Below, piece after piece: positions 45,456-57,770 of a stretch of DNA of 64,000 nucleotides (positions within the stretch are counted from its first letter, which is position 1; every line of letters begins with the position of its first letter). The notes beneath the pieces were generated by a model, which was given only the letters and a program-made list of their open reading frames with translations, was not told the DNA's origin and made no database searches. A program made the position numbers and the translations under genes. Origin of the DNA: Macrostomum hystrix (Eukaryota; Platyhelminthes; Macrostomidae); assembly GCA_950097015.1 (NCBI GenBank), contig CATNEN010000002.1, forward strand, positions 8,695,501-8,759,500. Direction: 5' to 3'.

Positions 45456-46576
45456 TCAGTCGCTGCGCACGAGCCCAAAGAAGCTGCCAATTTCCGACTG
45501 CGTCATTGTTTCGTTGAAAATCGCCAGAGCCTGCACGGTGCCCCTCAGAACTCGCGGGTCGATATTCCAATAGCCCAGGGACAGGCAGTGATAGTTCGGA
45601 TCTCCTGTTTCCATGGTCACTGCCCCCTGACGCACACTTACTGGGGATACTATGCCAGACTTCGAGTAGAAGCTTTGGGTCAGCAAAGATGCTGAAGTCA
45701 CCCCGAGCTCGACGAAAGTATTCGGATCAAATGTGTTTGTCGATGGATCAGTCATAAACTCGACAGAGCTAAAATTAGAACGAAAATAGTACAGGCCCCA
45801 GTTGGCGCTAGTACTGCCATCCCACAAGACTGTTCCCCTTCGCTTAGTACCGCAATCGTACGTTTCGAGTAGCGTGGCCTCTCGGGTAGCCACTCGCTTG
45901 AGCCTGACCAGCCACGTGAGTCCCTGCTGCAAGTTAGCGAAATCCACTCCCTCCAGTCTCATCTTGGACGACACTCCGTTGAACTTGGCTCCCTCACGGG
46001 AGAACTCGACTGCCTCCGACTGCCACATTTGTGTCTGACCGCACACCAAGTTGCTCTTGCTGGCATCCGAGTCTTCACTCATCACCCAGGCTCCACGCAG
46101 CTTCGGGCCCACACTGCTCATCAGCTTCCTGCTCATCTTCATGAAGTTGACGGCTCTGTCGTTAGCGAATGCAGCACATCTGTGCATTGCGTTGATCCCA
46201 TTGCTGGCTAGTGTATCGATGAGGTGGCACACTGCAATGTATTGGAACAGGGCGCACTGGCGAGTGTCCGAGTCGAACTGGACCACCAGCAGGCCGCTCA
46301 GAATGTTGGCAGGTATGAGGCAATGCGTTGCACTCGGTAGCTCGGACAATTGCAGCGAAAGAGACTCAGGCAAGCACTGCCGTGACTGCAGACGCTGCCA
46401 GACGTTAGTTCCTTCGGAATTGATTGGCTTGAGAAGTAGCGGCAGGAGAAGCATAGCGAGGACTGCAAGATGTAGAACAGAAGTGACAGTGATTTCTAGA
46501 ATGCATTTTATTCCGATAGGTGATTCACGACGTTGGGCTGAGCCAGCTCAGTGAGCTTACCTGACATCTGCAGCAT
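45456..46576 (-). CDS. Secreted PAN-like/LamG-like protein, member 2
   Basis: Exon 1 is 46576-46561 (16 nt, donor GTAAGC); exon 2 is 46462-45456 after ATCTTGCAG. The join gives signal peptide MLQMSVLAMLLLPLLLKPIN. Then WQRLQSRQCLPESLSLQL, LLVVQFDSDTRQCALFQY, CHLIDTLASNGINAMHRC and SRKLMSSVGPKLRGAWVMS. LamG-like half: FNGVSSKMRLEGVDF, GLTWLVRLKR, TNTFDPNTFVELGVTSA, CLSLGYWNIDPRVLRGTVQA and final SFFGLVRSD. Intact. A TATATAAAGG sequence is present near 46651 but in plus orientation. Same architecture as members 1 and 3-5. Confidence 0.87.
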
Positions 46577-46589
46577 TCTGACAGAATTT

Positions 46590-47570
46590 TCTGTGAGCTT
46601 CTGTTTCCAAAGTTGTTGGTTGCCTTTGTTACCCGCTAGAAAGAGGATTGGAGTATATAAAGGCGAATATTTCAGCAGTTTTTCTCTCTGTCCATCGCTC
46701 GCTGATTGACATGTGAAGTATTAAAAAAGCATTTTGCTTTATTCTTGTTGCATAGCTAGCCATGGTCACACTAAATAGACTGAACGGTGTTTACTTAATT
46801 TAAAATGTCGTCAGAGCAGTTTAATGGCTAATTGCCGTGGCTAATTGCCGTGGTTACTCAGTGGTATTAAAAACGATTGTCAACTTTTTGTAGATTAGTT
46901 GCTTGAATTCGTCATACATGTAGCTCGGAGAATGTAGGCCCCGTGACTTGACTTGGTCCTGTGGGCAATGTATAGGTGACTTTGGAAACACTTTTTGTTT
47001 AAACTGAGTGTTCTGTTTATGTTCACAGATTTCGCTAAATGAAAAAAATTCATGACAAAATACGGAGTTGTAGTGCAGAATAAAACCTCGAAACTATACC
47101 CAAGAATTAAACTATGAGCACCAGAGCAACATGGAAATTATCATCGGAAAGCATTCTCTGCCTGCACTCAGAAGCTTCAAGCAAGGCACTTTAAAATGCA
47201 GACGTTTTCAATTTTACGGCAGAGAAGACATTTTTGCAATTTGTTGATTGGCAACAATTCATTGATTTGATTGATTGAGGCTGCACCGCAGACAGACACC
47301 ACAGCTGTTTTCTCTAAAGCTGTCTTGTTAACTATGGCTTTAGTGGCTGTAGAAAGAAAAAAATTGTTGTATCGAGTAGAAATTTTCAAAATGTACGTGA
47401 AAATCCAGCAGATGGTTCCTAGACTTTAACTGCATCCAATACTTTTTCTCTTCTCTTCTCTTCTTGTAGATCAGAATTCCCGATCTGTCCAATAAATATG
47501 TGGGACAGCCAAGCTGTAAAGGTCTTGAAAACGGACGTTTGGTGGCGAACGTGTCTCTCCAGGTTCTATA
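46590..47570. other. Intergenic, nothing recognised
   Basis: AT-rich, no coding frame of note; a duplicated GGCTAATTGCCGTG occurs near 46827. Confidence 0.4.
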
Positions 47571-47574
47571 AAGA

Positions 47575-47755
47575 GGGCTTTGTGATTGCACGAGCATTTG
47601 AACTAGACGGTCTTGTCTGCAGCGCCAGAAAGTTGCTCAGGTACCGCTGCGTCTCGACTCTGCGACACTCTGAACGGCTGAAGTCACAGCTGGCTGAAGT
47701 CACAGCTGGCTGAAGTCGCCAGGCAGGTAAGAGCGATCTAGGCGAATTCAACAGT
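47575..47755 (-). pseudogene. PAN-like/LamG family fragment (5' part only)
   Basis: Matches the signal-peptide and first cysteine region of exon 2 of members 3 and 4 (minus strand). Contains a duplicated GCTGGCTGAAGTCACA block corresponding to the single GCTGGTTGAAGTCACC of member 3. No LamG part follows. Confidence 0.5.
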
Positions 47756-47781
47756 GCGAGGGCAACGCTTTATATAATAAT

Positions 47782-48143
47782 TGCAGGAGGGCTGGGGGCG
47801 ACGGTACATCATTTGGTGACACTAGACCCGCAGCCAGCGAGGAGGCAATGCTTGCCCATTTCGCTGACTCCTGAGCACACACGAACATGGATACTGTACG
47901 CAGGCATATGCTCACACAGGTGTGCAGATTTACATCTGAACCAGCATTCTTATCGTCAGGCAGTGTACACTTTACTGTGCCTTGGAGGTTGGCCTTTAAG
48001 GCCGTAAATTCGACGACAAGCTCTTAGCCTTCTCTCCACGGCTGCGCCCTGAGGATAAATAATATGGCATGGCCGCGGAATCGAGCTCAGGGACCTTGGC
48101 GCGTGAGGCAAACGCGCTAACCGCTTGCCACCGACCCCCCCGA
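47782..48143 (-). mobile_element. tRNA-derived SINE, copy 6 (near full length)
   Basis: Full set of conserved blocks: CAGCCAGCGAGGAGGCAAT, ATCGTCAGGCAGTGTACAC and head complement GGAATCGAGCTCAGGGACC. Low end abuts TATATAATAATTGC, the tail. Confidence 0.85.
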
Positions 48144-48776
48144 GGGCAACGCTTACTTTCATTTCATTTCAGGTGCATCAATTTTATTTCAGCATTAAGC
48201 AACTTTTTTCCTGAGTTGGTACCATTCGATTAGTTTTCTATACTGTCTTATGATTTTTAACAGCTTTTTCCGTTACCTGTTGGTTGTCGGTTCCTTCGCA
48301 TTCAAGCATGGATTTGGTTTAAGAACAGCCTGGCAGGCTGCGCAAGGCTGGCCAAGGCTGGCCAATTAGCAGACGCCTCCTTACCTGTTTATAAATGAGT
48401 TTGCTGTGTAGTCTGGATGAAAGTCTAACATCTCGTCTATTTTATGGAGTTTAGCTACGAAAGCAGTAGAACAAGGCGTAGCGATAGTAAAGAACCAAAT
48501 CTTATCAAACTTTAATTCCATGTACTTTACATGAACGTATTTGTTCGCGTTTACCAGATTCAAATGGTTTTACACCTTCAAATGTCACCCAGAGTGCATC
48601 CGGATTCGACAATTTAAGCGCCTGCTGTCAGAGGCGAAGCCGCAGTACAACGCCTAAAGTCCAAAGCGCACAATGCCGAATCGTGTAGCGCGAGAGCACA
48701 CGGCAGCTCAGCCCCACCAAGTAAGCGCCGTCCATTGGTTAAACTGTCACGCAAACTAGACAAAACTAACTCTAGA

Positions 48777-49150
48777 ATATACTTGTTCGCCCCACTAGCT
48801 GGGCTGAAAGGAACCCAGCGCAAGGGGACTCTTGTATGTTAAGATGCGTTTTGCAATAAAACACGTGAGAGACGGCTCACAAATTTACGTTGTAGCATTT
48901 TTTCTTGCATCATCTGTGCTATCAAATGGCTAGGCTGTCGGCTTGTAAAACCTCCGTAAGCCTAGCTGGGGCTACGACAGGCAATGGTCCATATTAGTAT
49001 TGACGTACGCTACTAACAGCTAGCCTCCATAACGGAGTGAGATTGAAAACTCATAAACTTTCTGCTTCCACCAAAAACTGTCATCGCAGGTGCGCCCGCC
49101 ACGATTGGCTTCGCACCGGCGGCCGTTGCTTCAGAAAATAATTCTACATG
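48777..49150. repeat. Segmental duplication flank, copy 1
   Basis: Similar to 52225-52625 in order and orientation: CTGGGCTGAAAGGAA, GATGCGTTTTGCAATAAA, ATCAAATGGCTAGGCTGTCG and GGCAATGGTC blocks. Indels and substitutions are frequent. It lies downstream (in gene orientation) of member 3, as copy 2 lies downstream of member 4. Confidence 0.75.
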
Positions 49151-49742
49151 AGCCACAGCGGAATAAAATGCAGCGCAAATCTATGAACTAGTTGGCATTT
49201 TAATAATCGTATTCAGTTTATAAAAAGGTCTGAACTTGATTTGGGAGAAACTCATTCGTATTTAATTTGAATACACGCAGTAAACTACTACTACTAGTAC
49301 AATCCGATACACAAATTTTGAGTCGCCAAAGAGCTTTGGCCAGTAGTGCAACTAACAAATAAACTCAGGGAGCTGACTTGGTTCCAGAGTGAGGTTGACG
49401 AGGGCGTTTATTCCAGAAAAATTACAAAATAAAGTATACTATGACATCAGCAGCTAATTTTTTAGGTATTTCGTAGTCACATTTGTAAAACTTATGTTAC
49501 GTTTCTAACACAAAAAAACTGATTTCCTTAAATTAGAACTGTTCCTTTTCTAACCCAAACGTTTGGTTTGAAAAGTTGACTTGCTAAGAAGTTTAGAAGT
49601 AGATTCGTAGTACTAAGTGATGGTAAATTGATCCCACGATTTTTAATTTGGCAAACTTTCGGTATTCCTCTATTCAGAATTTACAAGGATAATACTTTAT
49701 CCTTGACGCTTACGAGTAAAAAAAGTCCGTGCAAGCTGTTCA

Positions 49743-50858
49743 TTATGAGACTGAGCGCACCAGCCCAAAGAAGCTGCTGATTTCAGTCCCCGTCATGGTG
49801 TCGTTCACAATGGCCACGGCCTGTACCGTGCCGTTCAGAATCCGCGAATCTCCGGGCCGAAATCCCATACGGAGGCAGTAGCAGTTCAGAACAGCAGATC
49901 CAGCATATGTATTTGCATGAGACACACTCGACACCGGCACGATTCCCGCCTTGGAGTAGAAGCTCGGGCTCTGCGGCAGCAATGATGTCACTCCAAGCTC
50001 GACGAAGTCGTTTGGGTCAAACGTGTGTGTTGCGGAGCCAGTTATGTATACCTCAGCAGAGTAGTTGAAACGAAAAAAGAGCAAGCCCCAACCGCTTGCG
50101 TGTCCATCCCAGAAACCTGCACCAATTGCCATTGTGTCGCATGTGTAGGTCTCAAATAGCGTGGCCTCTCTTGGTGTCACCCGCTTCAGTCTGATCAGCC
50201 AGGTGAGACCCTGCTTCAAGTTGGCGAACTCGACTCCTTCCAGCCACATCTTGGACGATACTCCGTTGAACTTGGCTCCCTCTCTGATGAACTCGACTGA
50301 CTCCGACTTCCACTGCTGCGTCTGGCCGCACACCAAGTTGCTCTTGCTGGCATGCGAGTCGTCACTCATCACCCAGGCTCCATGCAGCTTTGAGCCCACA
50401 ATGCTCATCAGCTTCCTGCTCAACTTCATGAATTTGACGGCTCTAGCATTGGCGAATGCAGCACAGCTGTGGAGTGTGTTGATCCCATTGCTGGCTAGTG
50501 CATCGATGAGGTGGCACATAGCAATGTATTGGAACAGGGCGCACTGGCGAGTGTCCGCGTCGAACTGGACAACCAACAGACCATCCGTTTTCTCCGCAGC
50601 GAGAGCACAATGGTGAACAGAGCTTAATGGGGCCGTCCAAAATGCCAGAGAGTCGCTCAGGCACTGCTTCGTCTCCAGTCTGAGCCAGTTTAAGCGACAC
50701 GTGCAGCTGGTTGAAGTCACCAGGCATGCAATAGCGATCAGGGTGAGGTCTGCAAGTTCGTTAAAATATTGCATATACATGCACCAGCTAAATATTAAAA
50801 TCGAAATATAAAATAAAATAGTTATATTTTGAGCATTTCACTTACTTGTTATCTGCAT
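49743..50858 (-). CDS. Secreted PAN-like/LamG-like protein, member 3
   Basis: Exon 1 is 50858-50846 (only 13 nt: ATGCAGATAACAA, donor GTAAGT); exon 2 is 50749-49743. The join gives signal peptide MQITNLTLIAIACLVTSTSC. N-terminal part: WLRLETKQCLSDSLAFW, HHCALAAEKTDG, LLVVQFDADTRQCALFQY and CHLIDALASNGINTLHSC. LamG-like half: FNGVSSKMWLEGVEF, GLTWLIRLKRV, GAGFWDG, THTFDPNDFVELGVTS, CLRMGFRPGDSRILNGTVQA. Ends SFFGLVRSVS. About a dozen amino-acid differences from member 4. Intact. Confidence 0.88.
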
Positions 50859-51443
50859 GCTACAGTTTGACTAAGTGAGAAAGATAATACGAAATTTATT
50901 CTTCACAAGCCGTCTACTGAGCATTGGCTTGCATATCACTATAGCTTTGCTGTTCTGTCGCGACAGGCAGTCATGCAGCAGAGCGGGTTTTAATCTAGAA
51001 ATATTTTTAGAATTAGAATAGAATAGAATAGCCAATCATTTGACGCAAAATTGCCAGAATCTTTTTTAGCAAACAGGCACTGGGAGTCCTGCTCGCTCAC
51101 TTAGCTTTATTGCTGCTCAGCACATCGGCCCTTGCGCATTGTTACTAGCACATTTAGCGTATGAAACACTAAAAGCTAGATATTAGGGTATTTTTAGCGA
51201 CACAGGGCTTCTTAAATTTTGTATCTGGAGGTAGTTTCGTCTGGTGTACAGGCTCCAGGCATGTTTTAGCTGATTATAGTCTTGTACTTGTACTTTTGCA
51301 GTCAGAAGTTTTCAATATTTTATCGGTCTTCAATACACTGCAGATGCGCTTTGGGAGGGCCCCATTTGTCCTCCGACATTGGGCAGGCGACTTTTGCTGC
51401 GTTGAGCAACTGCGCCCCTCTACTCAGTGGATTTTTCTCTACT

Positions 51444-51725
51444 CAGCAGGAAGCTGATGAGCGCTGTGGGCTTGAAGCTCCGAGCAGCCTTTGTGATGAG
51501 TGACGACACGATAAAGAGGCCAGTAAGAGCAACTTGGTGTGATTTGAGTCGCAGACAGTCTAACTAACAAGCGATGTAGCAAGGTTCAATGGAGTGACAT
51601 CAAGGATGTGGCTAGAGGGATTTGAGTTCGCCAACTTGCAGCAACGGCCCGGTGCCCTTAGCGGCCTCATCAAATTCACCATGACCGATAGTGAAGTTTT
51701 GATTTTTCTAGCAAGGCGACACTGA
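51444..51725 (+). pseudogene. Broken PAN-like/LamG family gene
   Basis: Plus-strand fragments of the family: AGGAAGCTGATGAGCGCTGT (RKLMSAV), AAGAGCAACTTGGTGTG, TTCAATGGAGTGACATCAAG and the end block ATGACCGATAGTGAAGTT. The middle of the LamG part is deleted and frames are broken. Confidence 0.75.
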
Positions 51726-52224
51726 TCTTCCTTTTGTGTGCTTGCCCGATTTGATTACGCTTCTGTACAGTTTGGCGGAGTGGGGATCATTATATTTTTC
51801 TGATAGAATTCATTACTTTATTTGATGCATTTTTAAGGCTCTGCCTGTCGGCTGCAGGGTGAAGGCAAGATTGGGCGCGCAAAAAGGGTAATTAAACATG
51901 GCTAAGCAGAAAATATGTGTACAACTGGCTGTCATCCACGAGCCAATCACAAGCAGTCCAGAGCCGTTTGCGAATTCCAGAAAAGTTTATAGAAGTCTCA
52001 GAAAGAGCTACCCATTGCGCGGCATCAAATTTGGACAGTCGGGTCTTACTAATTGCATGGTTAATGCAGCTACTACCGAGACCTGAGCCTCTCATCCTGA
52101 GAATTTGACAGCGCCAATCCGAAGTGACTTTAGTGGAGTCTTTCTGTATTATCTGCAATATCTGAGCAGCTCCTATACAAACGTTGAGTAAAAAACACTA
52201 GAGGGAGAAAATACATTCTAGAAT

Positions 52225-52625
52225 AGACTGGTTTGCTCACTAACTGGGCTGAAAGGAATTCCCAGCACAAGTGTTCTTTTGTCTGTGAAGATGCGTTTTG
52301 CAATAAATTTTTCAGCCAAGTTTTAGCGTTTCGTCTTGTCACTAAGGCATCTTGCCTTTAGTGTGATCAAATGGCTAGGCTGTCGGCATGTAAAACAACC
52401 ATAAGCCTATGGCAACCTGGGCAACATGAGGCAATGGTCTATTAGCTCGTACGTACGCTACTGCACGCAGGTTTTCATAAATTAGTCTCATAAAATATTA
52501 ATAAGTTTTCTGTACCCGGAAAAAAACTGTCGTCGGAGACGCGCCATTGTTGGCTTCGCATTGGCTTCCATTGCAAGCTTCTGGAAATATTTCTCCATTA
52601 TAGCCACGGTGGAATCGACTGTCGC
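52225..52625. repeat. Segmental duplication flank, copy 2
   Basis: Diverged partner of 48777-49150; shares ATCAAATGGCTAGGCTGTCG and GATGCGTTTTGCAATAAA. Confidence 0.75.
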
Positions 52626-52885
52626 GCTTTTCATTTTTGGGCATTCTATAAGCTTGTGTGCATTTTTAACAATTCATGCTGAGTAGATACTGCCTTAGCT
52701 GACTGGAGCTGCATCGTATTTAAATTGATGCACTCACGTGCACTCACGCACTTCGAGTCGACAAGAGGGTTCCGGCCAGTCATGCCAGTGACCAAAGAAT
52801 TCTGCGAAGCGACTTTGCTTGTTCTCGAATGATTTTCGGGTGACAAGCGAGTTTATTCAAGTATAAACTATAGATAAATTACAAC

Positions 52886-53115
52886 AATTGCAGCAGGGCT
52901 GCAGGCAATGCCAATCAGCCCTGACTGTCGCATCTTCAGGCAGTGTAAACTTTCACTATTGTACCGATGCGAATGGACCTCAAAGGCGCAAATTGCACAA
53001 CAAGCCCACAAGCCCTCTATCTGCCCCAAATGCAAAGTGTGGCTTCGACGTGGAATCGAGCTCAGGGACCTTGGTGCGAGAGGCACACGCGTTAACCGCT
53101 GTGCCACTCACCCTA
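52886..53115 (-). mobile_element. tRNA-derived SINE, copy 7 (internal deletion)
   Basis: Head intact on minus strand (GTGGCACAGCGGTTAACGCG, CTCGATTCCACG); about 110 bp of the body is missing compared with copies 4 and 6. Tail CAACAATTGCAG. Confidence 0.8.
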
Positions 53116-53367
53116 AAAACTTTAGATAAAGAGTACATGAATAAACAATAACCTCTGATTATTAAATTCAATGCTGCCACCATTGATACAAAATACAACT
53201 TTGCTGAAGAATTGAGAACTCGTTTTACTTTTCTAAGCAAGTAGTTCATTTTTTAAGTAACCCTATGGCCCAGGAGTTCAGTAAAGCTCCGTAGCTCGAG
53301 GCTGATTGTAAGTCAATGCAATGCAAATCAATTCTTTGCAAGAGATGCAAGCCGTCCATTTCTGGCG

Positions 53368-54453
53368 TCAGCGCACCAGCCCAAAGAAGCTGCTGATTTC
53401 AGCCCCCGTCATGGTGTCGTTCACAATGGCTACGGCCTGTACCGTGCCGTTCAGAATTCGCGAATCTCCGGGCCGAAATCCCATACGGAGGCAGTAGCAG
53501 TTCAGAACAGCAGATCCAGCATATGTGTCAGCATGAGACACACTCGACACCGGCACGATTCCCGCCTTGGAGTAGAAGCTCGGGCTCTGCGGCAGCAATG
53601 ATGTCACCCCAAGCTCGGCAAAGGCGTTCGGGTCATACGTGTTTGTTGCGGAGCCAGTTATGTATACCTCAGCAGAGTAGTTGAACCGGAAGAAGTATAA
53701 GCCCCAACCGCTTACGTGTCCATCCCAGAAACCTGCACCAATTGCCATTGTGTCGCATGTGTAGGTCTCAAATAGCGTGGCCTCTCTTGGTGTCACCCGC
53801 TTCAGTCTGATCAGCCAGGTGAGACCCTGCTTCAAGTTGGCGAACTCGACTCCTTCCAGCCACATCTTGGACGATACTCCGTTGAACTTGGCTCCCTCTC
53901 TGATGAACTCGACTGACTCCGACTTCCACTGCTGCGTCTGGCCGCACACCAAGTTGCTCTTGCTGGCATGCGAGTCGTCACTCATCACCCAGGCTCCACG
54001 CAGCTTTGAGCCCACACTGCTCATCAGCTTCCTGCTCAACTTCATGAATTTGACGGCTCTAGCATTGGCGAATGCAGCACAGCTGTGGAGTGTGTTGATC
54101 CCATTGCTGGCTAGTGCATCGATGAGGTGGCACATAGCAATGTATTGGAACAGGGCGCACTGGCGAGTGTCCGCGTCGAACTGGACAACCAACAGACCAT
54201 CCGTTTTCTCCGCAGCGAGAGCGCAGTGGTGAACAGAGCTTAATGGGGCCGTCCAAAATGCCAGAGAGTCGCTCAGGCACTGCTTCGTCTCCAGTCTGAG
54301 CCAGTTTAAGCGACACGTGCAGCTGGTTGAAGTCACCAGGCATGCAATAGCGATCAGGGCAAGGTCTGCAGCGTGTAATTTATTTAATCCAATCAGTTTC
54401 TCAATTTGCAATTATACTAAAAAAGCAGTAGTGTGCTCACTTGTGATTAACAT
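53368..54453 (-). CDS. Secreted PAN-like/LamG-like protein, member 4
   Basis: Exon 1 is 54453-54441 (13 nt: ATGTTAATCACAA, donor GTGAGC); exon 2 is 54365-53368 after ACGCTGCAG. Signal peptide MLITNLALIAIACLVTSTSC. Domain blocks are the same as member 3, with LYFFRFNYSAEVYITGSAT and NTYDPNAFAELGVTS where member 3 differs. Exon 2 is almost identical at DNA level to member 3, including silent sites, but the intron and both flanks are not. Ends SFFGLVR. Intact. Confidence 0.88.
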
Positions 54454-54983
54454 GATCCTTGCTTCGTTTTTTTAGCCTTTAGGCCTTCAGAAGGTATCCA
54501 GAAACGTTTCCCTGTTCTACAGATTTTTCTACTTTTTCTACAGATTGTTCTTCTTTTTACTCGTAATGGTTCGAAGGGTCGTCGCGTTTCCGTTTGCTAT
54601 TGTTTGTAACCTCTTGGCATGTTCTCCGATGCTGTGTATTTTCTGCAGTCTCTAATGAAGCCAGCTGCTACGTCTTTTTGCTATGCAACAATTTTTCCCG
54701 CAGCTTGACCGCCAATCAAGCGACCTGCCTAATCATGAAAGAAATTTCCCTGGGCCTTTACTTCACGCTTTTGTCTAGAATTTTTGAATCTTTCATTGTT
54801 AAGCTTAAAGGACTGATACTTTGATGGCCTGTCGTTAACATCACAGCTTTTTAGTTGTTAAGAAATTTGACAGTATTTAGCTTGAAACTTTTTGTCTAGT
54901 TCTGCAACTGTGTGGCTCGTAATAACACAGCAGCGACTTTGGCGCGCTGTTGAAAACAAAAGGCTGCCTTCAGCTGTTCAGTC

Positions 54984-55475
54984 ATGGACTGGGGTGTTCA
55001 GTCATGGACTGGGGTGTTCGGTCATGGACTGGGGTGTTCAGTCATGGACTGGGGTGCTCAGTCATGGACTGGGGTGTTGAGTCATGGACTGGGGTGTACA
55101 GTCATGGACTGGGATGTTCAGTCATGGACTGGGGTGTTCGGTCATGGACTGGGGTGTTCAGTCATTGACTGGGGTGTTCAGTCATGGACTGGGGTATTCA
55201 GTCATGGACTGGGGTATTCAGTCATGGACTGGGGTATTCAGTCATGGACTGGGGTGTTCAGTCATGGACTGGGGTGTACAGTCATGGACTGGGGTGTTGA
55301 GTCATGGACTGGGGTGTACAGTCATGGACTGGGGTGTTCGGTCATGGACTGGGGTGTTCGGTCATGGACTGGGGTGTTCGGTCATGGACTGGGGTATTCA
55401 GTCATGGACTGGGGTGTTCGGTCATGGACTGGGGTGTTCAGTCATGGACTGGGGTGTTCAGTCATGGACTGGGTG
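54984..55475. repeat. 20-bp minisatellite, about 24 copies
   Basis: Unit GTTCAGTCATGGACTGGGGT, very uniform. Each unit contains CAGTC-ATG-GACTG, a 5-bp inverted pair around ATG. Open frames across it are artefacts. Confidence 0.97.
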
Positions 55476-55479
55476 TTGC

Positions 55480-56510
55480 CAACAAGAGGCTAGTTTCAGC
55501 TGTTCAGTCGCAGGCCGGCACAACGCAGCAGGCGGACCGGCGGACCGCAGCATGAGCAGTTCCCAATGGCATCTTTGGAACTGAAAACAGTTGAGAATCA
55601 CGTGTCTTGCTGCAGGACAGAAATTGCCTCTCCTGGGTTAAGATTCGAACTCTAGACCTAATTGGTTGTGAGTCAGAAGCTAAAACTTGCACCGGGCTTC
55701 AATTTCTGCTAAATTTTACTAAATTTTACTAAAGTTTACCAAAAGGTGGAGTAATAGGTAATTCTAGCAAGCGGATGCCAGGCAAATGGATTTATGAAAT
55801 TTAATAGAATCTGTTGTTTCCCCATTTGTGTGTAGTTCGACATCGCTGTGGAAATTTGAGCATTTGGTGTGTTTTCTGCCTTCTGTCTTCGCAAATGCCT
55901 TCACTATTTTTTTATTTTACTTTATTCCCAGGGGCAACATGCTGAGCCATCTCAGCTGAAACTGCAAGCCTGTTCCTTTTTAAGGCTGCCATTGTGGAAA
56001 TCAAGCAGATAGGGCGCGCAGCCCTGAGAAATGAACAGCCGTCACTCTGAAACTACGCTACAGTCAATTGAGTTGATGTGAGAAACGACATGTGGCAAAA
56101 GTATGAAAAAACGTCAGGTAAAAATAAGAAGCAAAGCAGTTGAAATTTTCTCTCATTAAGACATCTAAAGACATTAACTAAAAAATTCGCATATCAGTGA
56201 GGTACCACAAACAGCTGCTGCCATTACCTCATTGCTTTGGTCTTTTGACGGAAATGATTTCCATAGCAACGACGCAGCGAATCTTTAATAGGTTGGACAT
56301 GCAGGCTTGGAACACTGACGGAGAGTGACCTTCGTGCCAGGCAAGCCAGCTTGGAGTTCCTCTGCCGTTTGACATCATTTTTGGATACTGACATACTGTG
56401 ATCCGAGTTGGCGTATAGGTCAAGGACTTTTTAATTACAAGCTAGTAATACTTTAGTAACCTTAGTAGTACATGTTAGTAGTAAAGTAGTATACCTTAAA
56501 AGTCCATAAA
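55480..56510. other. Intergenic, no gene seen
   Basis: A GC-rich edge next to the 20-bp array, then AT-rich sequence. No coding or RNA feature recognised. Confidence 0.4.
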
Positions 56511-56514
56511 ACAT

Positions 56515-56855
56515 TGCTGGAAGGCTGCGGGCAATGACGCATCACTTGGTGACACTAGACCTGCAGCCAGCCAGGAGGCAATTCTGCCCATTTCGCTGAC
56601 TCCTGAGCACACACGCACACAGATACTGTACGCTCACACAGGTGTGTACATCTGCCCTGACTTTCTCATCGTCAGGCAGTGTACATTTCACTGCGCCTAC
56701 GAGTTTCCCCCTTCAGGGCGCAAATTGCACGACAATCCCCCAAGCCTTCTCCCCGCGGCTGCGCCCCAAATAAATGTGGCCTCGCCGTGGAATCGAGCTC
56801 AGAGACCGTGGTGCCAGGGGCAAACGCGTTAGAACCGCTCTGCCACTCAGCCTCT
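56515..56855 (-). mobile_element. tRNA-derived SINE, copy 8
   Basis: Conserved blocks CAGCCAGCCAGGAGGCAATT and GGAATCGAGCTCAGAGACC; head complement ends CCGCTCTGCCACTCAGCC. Small deletion around 56635. Confidence 0.85.
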
Positions 56856-57039
56856 TAGTAGTCCTTGGCATAGGTGAGCCGAATTTTCATGCGAAATATT
56901 CGCATCATACTACTGCCTGGCAAGGCGTTTTAATCCGCTGACATTTCACTGTGATTAGTCTCATACCAAAGCTGACACTACTGGCCACCAAAGTACTTCG
57001 TTTAAAAAGTATATTTTTCTTAGCCGGATGGTCTCCGTG

Positions 57040-57165
57040 AAAATCTGAGTGGCGTCACCTTGCAGAGGTCACAGTTGACGCCGACTTCCACGAAGATGCT
57101 CGAGTCGAAGGTGTTCGTAGACTAGGCTGTCCGAAACTCAGCAGCAGTCGGTTCGAACCTAGGGA
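57040..57165 (-). pseudogene. PAN-like/LamG family fragment
   Basis: About 120 bp close to 61240-61330 of member 5 (GACGCCGACTTCCACGAAG; AAGGTGTTCGTAGAC; CAGTCGGTTCGAACC). Only the NTF-FVEVGVT strand region is retained. Confidence 0.7.
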
Positions 57166-57770
57166 ATTAAAAGCAACTAAAACTAGGAAATCTATCCCAA
57201 AATCCATCAAAATCCCAAGAGCACTGGTGTTACAGTTTATATACTTCGGCAGCGGTTTCATTCACGACACTGTTGCTGCTGTGAACTGACTCTGATGAGT
57301 CCACCTTATAGACGTCTGCTATAAGGCATTGAGCAGCAAAAGGGCTTGACACTGAAGCTGAGCATCACTGAGACCTGGGGGAAGCATCCCAGGAATTAAT
57401 AAATTAATAATTTATTACCATACTCCTGAGCGCACACGCGCACACATAGCTCGTACCCTACAGATGGCAGGTTCAGAAAACTCTGGCTGATAATCGACTT
57501 AGATTCTTGCTGCCCCACTAACGGGATGAAGGGATGGATGAAGGCGAGGCGAGTTACTCGTAATTCTTGGGCTCACATCTAATTATACCCCGTTGAGAAA
57601 CTCGCGTTTATAACCATTGTACACTTTTGGAGGGGTTTTTCCCAGCCACCAATGAATCCTGATTGTTGCACGCCTTTACTGTCTACGTCCCGAACCCCGC
57701 CAGCTCGTCTCGCTGTCTTACAGCCTTCCCCAAACTGAGTTCTCTTGCTGCCCTAAGTCAGGCGGTCTAC

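Noticed and set aside
50161-50616. 151-codon plus-strand frame, repeated at 53777-54232
   Set aside because: Antisense of members 3 and 4; shared only because the exons are near-identical.
54950-55584. Repeated SWTGVFSHGLGC-type proteins
   Set aside because: Product of the 20-bp minisatellite read in any frame; 20 is not a multiple of three but the repeat has no stop in any frame.
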